This document shows positions 31,901-40,900 of a DNA stretch of 42,828 bases, piece after piece. Every line of letters begins with the position of its first letter. The first letter of the stretch is position 1. The DNA comes from Oligoflexia bacterium (GTDB lineage Bacteria; Bdellovibrionota; Bacteriovoracia; Bacteriovoracales; Bacteriovoracaceae), in assembly GCA_015232355.1 (NCBI GenBank), contig JADFZW010000007.1, positions 1 through 42,828 of the forward strand, in the 5' to 3' direction. The notes below the pieces were generated by a model. The model was not told the origin of the DNA. It worked only from the letters and a program-made list of their open reading frames with translations, and ran no database searches. A program made the position numbers and the translations under genes.

Positions 31901-34900
31901 GCTTCTGTAAATGCAGGCGCTATCCTCTATGGTGGTACTCCAACATTACAAATAGGAACGAAGAATGCGGGAAACACGGCAACTGCATTTTTAGACGGTT
32001 ACATCTCTGAAATTCTTTATTACAACAGCGCTCTCTCTAATTCTCAAATAAATAGCGTTCAAGAATATTTATCTATGAAATATGGAATTGCTCTTGATGG
32101 ATTAAGTTTTGGCAAAGATACTATAACTGGTGGTGCAGGCACTGATACTTTTGTTTGGTCAAATGCCTCTCATTCAGGAGTAGGAAGTGGCAATCGTGAT
32201 ATCATCACTGATTTTACTCAAGGGCAAAGTGATAAAATTGATATATCTAATCTCTCAACAACTTTAACAAATAAATTATTATGGATTGGGCCGATTGATC
32301 CAACAGCAAACCCACTAATTTCAGACAAGATTCCAAACTTTGGATATGAACAGGGTACAGGAATCACTCTAATAAAAATTGATAAAAATGGTGATGGAAC
32401 TGCTGAGATGGAAATTGAATTAACAGCAGCAACTCCAATCTCTTTAACTTCGAGTGATTTTATTTATACTAGTGGTGATCAAACATATACTTCTGGTAAC
32501 GACATCCTAACTGGAACTCCAAGCGTACAAAATATATTATCTGGTGGAGACGGAGATGATGACATCACTGCCGGAGATATGGGTGATTATATTTATGGAG
32601 GAAGCGGGGTTGATTATATAAAAGGTGGACGTGGTAATGATCTTTTAGCAGGCGGAAGTGGTAATGATGTTTTAGTTGGTAGATATGGTGGTGATACAAT
32701 CTATGGAGATAGTGGTGATGATCACATTTATCCAGATGGACAAAAATTTGCTTACAACACTGTTACTGGTTTGCAATTGTGGTTAGATGGAAATGATGTA
32801 AATGCTACTGGAATATTACCTCTAGAAAATTCGAAAGTTAGCAGTTGGATTGATAAATCAGGTAATAGTAATCGCAATGCTAATGTAGTAGTTGATTCTC
32901 CAACTTACAAAATGAATGCAAATGGACAGGGTGGAAGATCAACAATTTACTTCGATACAAATGATTCACTAAAAAGTAGTGGCACTTTTGATTTAGCATT
33001 AAACAATCTAACTTTTTTCACTGTAATCAAACCAAATCTAACAAATTCAGGAAACCAAAATGGAATATTCGCGCTATATGGATCAGGAAGTATCAATGAT
33101 TGGAATAATGAAGATTCTGTTGTATTTAATTATACTGGTTCTAATGGATCACAATTCTATTTTGAAAGATCACTCACTGGTGGAAATCTAGGTACATATA
33201 CTAGAATTACTCCGACCAGTGGTTATACTACAGTTGGACTTAAAATGGATTCTGGTACATCTCAAGTTACAGAGAGAGGAACAGTAAAAGATGGAGGAGT
33301 TTATGGTAACACTAACACAATTAATTCTATCGGGTATATTATAAATAACAGATGGACTAGTGGTAATCCTGGCAGTTTATTCGGATCAAGTAATTTCGCT
33401 GAAATTTTAATTTATAATGGAGCTCTCTCAAGTACTAATTATAAATTAGTTGAAGATTATTTATCTTATAAATGGGCCATCCCTCTAACTGATTATAGTT
33501 TTGGTGCCGACACATTAACTGGTGGTGCAGGAAACGATACTTTCTATTGGGGCGATAACTCCATTTCTAATTCAAGCAATCGCGATCGTATTACTGATTT
33601 TAAAGCTAACAGTAATGCAGATAAAATTGATCTCACTGGATTCTCACAAACAATTTACATTCTAGGAAATACTGGCACATTTACAGGAGTTAATCCTGGA
33701 GAGATGTTGTGGACCAACGATGGATCAGGCAACACTTTAGTAAAAATTGATTGGGGAACAGATGGCACGCCAGATTTCGAAATTCAATTAGATAATTTTG
33801 CCGCTAACACTTTAACAACCACAGATTTTATTTTTAACAGAGCAAGTGGTGGTATAAATACTTCAGCACTCTCTATAAATGGAAGTAGTACATCCTCTGT
33901 AACTTTAACTGGAGGAATGAGTGGCGATACACTTAACGGTAGTAGTGCTGTTGATATTTTAATTGGTGGTTACGGTGCTGATACTATAAATGGTGGTGCA
34001 GGAGCGGATACAATCTATCCAGATGGACAAACATTTACTTCTTCTTCTGTTTCTAATTTGATCATGTGGTATGATGCCAGCGATCCATCAGCTAATGGAA
34101 CTTTGTATAGTGACGGAAGTGCAGTTACAACTTGGACTAGCAAAGTTGGTAACTATGCTCCTACTCAATCAAATGCTTCCAAAAAACCAATATATTCAAA
34201 AACCACTTACGCAATTAATGGTATGCCCGCTATCTATTTTTCTGGTGGAACTCAAGGGCTATCAATGCCTTATGTGGATATATCCTCTAGCACAGTGATG
34301 ATGGCCACTACATGGGTGGGAGGTAATTATTGGGTGCTTACTAATGGAAATTCTACAACTGAGACTGGGTGGATGTATGGACATTGTTGTGATGGTGGTG
34401 GATGGCGTACTATTGCTAAATCGGGAGGATGGCTTCAACTTAATGGTAGTGTTTTCGGATCAACTGAAATTTTTGAAGCAGCAATTAATCCTACTAGTAA
34501 TGCTTATATATGGACAAATGGAGGCCTTATCTACACACTTGGTTCTGGTGCTTATACTGCTTACTCTGGTAATTTTGTAATTGGAAACAATCAACCGATT
34601 AATGCTGGAGCAACTTCTAAAATTGGAGATATACTTTTATTCGATTCTGACCTAACAGTAACCTCAAAAGCTTCAGATAGAAAAACAGCAGAACAATTCC
34701 TCTCCATGAAATATGGAATCGCTCTCTCAGGAGTAAGCTTTGGAAAAGATACTCTAAGTGGTGGAGATGGAGCTGATACTTTTATTTGGTCAAATGCTTC
34801 TCACTCTGGAACTGGCAGTGGCAATCGCGATATCATCACTGATTTTAGTCAAGCAAATGGTGATAAGATTAATATCTCAAATGTTCAAACAACATTAAAT

Positions 34901-37900
34901 AATAAATTATTATGGCTTGGACCGATTGATCCAACAGCAAACCCACTAAACTCAGTAACTATTCCTAGCTTTGGATATGAACAAGGTTCAGGAATCACTC
35001 TGGTTAAGATTGATAAAAATGGTGATGGAACTGCAGAAATGGAGATTGAGTTAACAGCAGCAACTCCAATCACTCTAACCGAAAATGATTTTACTTTCAC
35101 TCATGCAGATCAAACATATTCTGATGGTAATGATACTATAACTGGAACTCCAAGCGTACAAAATATAATGTTTGGTGGTGACGGAAATGATACAATCACT
35201 GCAGGAAATGTTGGCGATATTATCTCTGGTGGAAACGGAACTGATACTCTAAGAGGTGGTCTTGGAAGTGATCTGATCGCAGGTGGAAGCGGTAATGATA
35301 CTGTAATTGGTGGTTATGGTGGTGATACTCTTTATGGAGAAGGTGGCGATGATACACTAAATGCTGACAATCCAAAATTTGATGCCAAAACTTTATTTGC
35401 TAGCAATCTTAAAATGTGGTTGGATGCCTCTGATCCTAGAGGTAATAATTTTGGTATTAGAGGTGGAGATCACAACAGCGATGTTATAACCTGGTATGAT
35501 CGATCCACATCAAGTAACAATGTGACAGCACCAACACCTACAACTGGATCTGCAACACTTCTTACAAGTGCTATTAATGGAAGACCTGCATTTGATTTTG
35601 ATGGAAATGATTATTATGAAATTGCTTACAAAGCAGAACTTAATAATGCAAATATGGCAGTTTTTGTAGTTGCAAATACAAGTGGCGGAAATGGAACAGA
35701 AAGATCACCACTAACAAGTAGAAGCTTCACAGGAAATGTTCCTAAAGGCTTCATGTTTTATGCTAATACTTCAAATCTCTGGCGAAATATGATTGGTGAT
35801 GCTAGTACATGGAACACATCCAGTTCCTCTGTAGCTGCTATTAGTGGAACACCAGTTGTAAACGCGATAACTACAAATACTAGTACAAACACATTCACAC
35901 AATATGTGAATGAAACTTCTTATTCCATTTCTTCTTCTACTTATGAGATAAATACAGAAAAACCATTGAGAGTTGGTGCAGGTCAAACTGAAGGAGTACC
36001 TAGCTTCTACTTTATTGGAACAATTCCAGAGATAATAATTGTTAATAGAGATATCACTAGTAGTGAAAGAAGTACTGTCTCTGAATATTTATCAATGAAA
36101 TATGGAAGTCTATTAACCGGATATAGTTTGGGCGTAGACACTCTCACAGGTGGTCCAGATGCTGATACATTCGTATGGACAAACTCTTCTTACTCTGGAG
36201 TTGGAAGCGGTAACAGAGATAAGATTACAGATTTTAATAGCTCACAAGCTGACAAGATCTATTTAGATTTTGATCAACCATTAAAAATCATGAGTACTAA
36301 TGCTTTCTCTAATACCGGTATCGCTGAAATTCGATGGACTAATGAAAGTCCAAATGTTGTAGAAATAGATTGGGGTGGTGATGGTGTGGCCGATTTTCAA
36401 ATCGAGGTGAACACTACTTTATCTGCCAGTGATTTTAGATTTAATTACGTCTCTGGTGTAGCTTCTTCTGATATCACAATTGCAGCAGCAGCTACTCCTG
36501 CAATTTTAGTTGGTGGTTATGGTGAGAATACAATTTACGGTGGAAGTGCCAACGATATAATTTATGCTGACAATGTTAATTTTACTGATACATCAATTTA
36601 TAAAATGAGAGTGTGGTTTAATGCCAGCAACCCACTAAATGGAAGTAGTGCACCTGCAGATGGATCAACTATTTCAACGTGGTATGATCTAGCAGGAACT
36701 CCTGATAATGTAACTCAAGCAACATTTGCTAAACAACCAATATATACTCATAATCAAATAAATGGATTGCCAGTAGTGCGCTTTGATGGGGCCCTTACTA
36801 ATGGTGATTATTTGCAAGGACAATTTGCCAACGCTAATACTCTTCCGTCTGGTACTGGTATCTCTTATGTAGTTACTGCCAATGCAAAAAGCACAGTACA
36901 ACCTACTCAGTGTTGTAAAGGTTTTATCGGCACCTACGCTTATAGCGGAATCATCCACATGGATAACAGTAATCTTTTCTTACTCGATGGTAGCGGTGCT
37001 GGTGATACATCCAATACCTCAGGATTCACTCATAACTTAGATACCTTCCATATTTTAACAGGTGTATACACAAGCTCTTCCTCAACTAGTAACTCCTTCC
37101 TATACATGGATGGAGGTAGTACTTCTGGAACAAACTATTACAACTATACTGGCGGAGGAGTCTTGGTACAATCACAGAACACATTTGAGGTTGGTGGTCG
37201 AACAGTAGGGGGCCTATATGATAGAGTAATAGAGGGAGATATTGCTGAAGCATTTATTATCGATGCAATACTTGGTACTGCTAGTAGAAATACTATTCAA
37301 GAATACTTGTCATTAAAATATGGGATCGCACTCGCAGGTCGAACTTTTGGTAAAGATTCTCTAACAGGAAATGGCGGCGCTGATACTTTTGTTTGGTCAA
37401 ATGCCTCTTACTCAGGAACTACTGCGGGCACTCGTGACATCATCACAGATTTTACTCAATCAGATGGCGATAAAATTGATCTTTCAAATCTATCCACATC
37501 TCTTGTGAATAAATTATTTTGGATTGGAAGTATCTCACCTACAGCAACACCATCTCCTTTACTCTCAAACAAAATTCCAAGTTTTGGATACGTAAAGGAT
37601 ACTAATACTACAGTTAAAATTGATAAAAATGGTGATGGTACTGCGGAGATGGAAATTCAATTAACTGGAGCTATCGATCTAACTGCTAGTGATTTTATTT
37701 TTAATAATAGTGTAAGTAATTCCTACAATGAGAGTGACAACACTATCGTGGGAACACCAACAACAGCAAATATTTTATTTGGTGGTGGTGGAAATGATAC
37801 AATCACTGCCGGAAATATGGGTGATTACGTCTATGGTGGAACAGGAAATGATATTATCAGAGGTGGTTTAAGTAGTGATAACTTAGCAGGTGGAAGTGGT

Positions 37901-40900
37901 AACGATACGATTATCGGTGGATATGGTGGTGATACAATCTACGGTGAAGATGGTGATGATACTTTGTATGCTGAGGATGAAAAATTCACAAAAACAACAA
38001 TATCTGACTTAGCACTCTGGCTTGATGCCAGTGATGTAAATAACGATAAAGGTTTAACTAGATATGCTAACAATGCCACTGTTAATATTTGGAAAGATAA
38101 GAGTGAAAATGGATTTAATCTAAGTAAAGTTGGCACTCCTCTTTATCAAAATACCGGAAAAGGTAATATTAAATTTGATGGAACAGATGATTGTTTTACT
38201 AAAGCAGCTGTTTCAGCGTTTTCATTTATGCCAGTGAATTATAATACATCACTTTTTCTCACCTACAATATCGATACGGATGATACTACTAACTCACTTA
38301 TTTTTTGGCAAGATAATGAACCTACTCCTACTAAGCGGTTTGGTTATTCATATGAAGGAGCAGGTCTTAGTATTGATATTCCTTCTACAGATACTCGCTT
38401 GAGATATAGTTCTTATTCTTTTCTTGGATCATGGAATGTCTCGTCTACTATTTCCAATAAAGATGATAGTACTAAAAAAACCAGATTGATGATGAACGGA
38501 AGTGAACTTCTTTCAAATAATTCAAGCACGGCCGATATTACTAATTTAAGTGGCATATTCGCTGTTGGTTGTATTGATCATAGTATATCGACTACTTATG
38601 ATTTAAAAGGTTATATGGCCGATGTTCTACTTTATAAAAAATCACTATCAAGCAGTGAAGAATCAATCGTAAATAGTTATCTGTCACATAAAAGTGGAGT
38701 AGCACTAACTGGATACTCATTTGGAAAAGATATTTTAACTGGTGGCCCGGGTGCAGATACTTCTATTTGGACAAATGCTTCTCACTCTGGAGTTGGAAGC
38801 GGTAACAGAGATACAATCACAGATTTTAATCGCAGTGAAAATGATAAGATCTTTTTTGACTTCGATATCTTTATAAAAGTAATAGGGACAGCAAGTTTTT
38901 CAAGCACTGGATTTCCTGAAATGAGATGGACTGATGGTAATCCAAACATAATACAAATAGATTGGGGTGGAGATGGTAGTGCAGATTTTGAAATAGATGT
39001 TGTAAGTAGCACCAACACTCTCCTTATCTCTGATTTTAAATTTAATTATGTCAAAGGATCAACTACTGCCGATACTACAATCACCGTTGGAGATAATGAT
39101 TCAATTTTAATTGGTGGTTATAGCGGTGATACTTTAGTTGGTGGTGCAGGGGCAGATACAATTTACGGTGATAATTCTAACTTTACTACAAGCTCTGTAC
39201 CTGGATCTGGAATGAAAGTTTGGCTTGATGCCTCTTATATCGCTCTCTCCTCTGGATCTCTCCTCACTACTTGGAGTGATCGATCTGGTAATGCAACCGA
39301 TGCTATTGAAGCTACTCTAGCTAGAAAACCTACTTATCAAAATGATATTTTAAATTCACTTCCTGCCGTCAAGTTTGATGGTAGCGATGACAATCTCTAC
39401 TTTCAACGAACAATTGCAGATGATTTTTCTATCGTGGCCGTATTTAAAACTAACACTGCAGGCGTGGGAGCTGGTCAGTGGTGGCAAGGTTCAGGATTAG
39501 TAGATGCCGAGGTTGCTGGATTCGCAAATGATTTTGGAACATCACTCTCTTCTGCTGGTGCTATATATGCTGGTACCAATCTTAATGGTAGTGGTGATAC
39601 TACTCTTACATCATCAACTAGTGGTCTAAACAACAATGCTGGACATATGTTTACCTTCACTCGTACTAAAGCAACTGGCGCTCTCTCTCTATCTGTAGAC
39701 GGTGCTCCCACTCCAGTTACTGGCACAGGTTCTACGGCCTCACTAACTTCTTCCTCTTGGATTATGCTTGGTTCACTCGTGACCAATACTAATTTTTACA
39801 ATGGTAATATCGCAGAGGTAATTTTGTTCGATCAAGCGATAAGTGGAGAAAATAAAAATAGTGTTGATCAATATCTCTCATTTAAATATGCAGTCCCACT
39901 AGCAGGAACTCCTGCCAGCGTTGCCTTTGCTGCTGATACTTTAACTGGTGATGCAGGTATTGATACTTTTGTTTGGTCAAACAGTTCTTATACAGGTCTA
40001 TGTGCAAACTCTACTTGTGATATCATCACTGATTTTGTTTCAGACATAGATAAAATTAATCTTTTAAATTTCACAACATCACTTGCAAACAAACTAATGT
40101 GGGTTGGAAATCTCTCTCCGACACCTTCGCCTCTACTCTCAAATAGATTCCCAAGCTTTGGATATCTACAAAGTGGCGGCAATACTATAGTTAAAATTGA
40201 TAAAAATGGTGATGGAACTCCTGAGGCCGAAATTCAATTAACTGGTTTAATAAATTTAAACGAGAGTGATTTTACCTATAACAATAGCGCAGACCAAACA
40301 TATACTGCTGGTAACGACACTCTAGTCGGAACTCCAACGTCTAAGAATTTACTCTTTGGTGGCGACGGAGATGATACTATCACCGCAGGAAATATGGGTG
40401 ATAATATTTTTAGTGGAAGTGGAAGTGATACTCTAATCGGTGGACGTGGCAATGATAATCTCGCAGGAGGAAGCGGTAATGATATTATCAGAGGTGGATA
40501 TGGTGGTGATTCTCTCTATGGAGATTTAGGTGATGATAATTTGTATCCTGACAATACCAAGTTTACAGCAAGTTCAATTAGTGGATTACAAGTATGGCTA
40601 GATGCCTCTGATCCAAATAATGATCGTGCTCTTAGTATATTCCCCTCAGGAAATACTATTAGTAGTTGGAAAGATAAATCTGGGAATAATCGCAATACCA
40701 CTGGACATAACAACGGAGGATATGTCGCCACTTATAGAGGCAGTCAAGCTAATGGTTTTCCAACCATTCGTATGAATGAAGCAGAGTCTGGCGGAACCAA
40801 TTACAGCTACCTATCAGTACCATATGAAATCACTGACACTGTTGTTCCTAATGTAACTCTTGCAACTATGTTCAAGTGGAGAAATGAGGGTAGCACTACT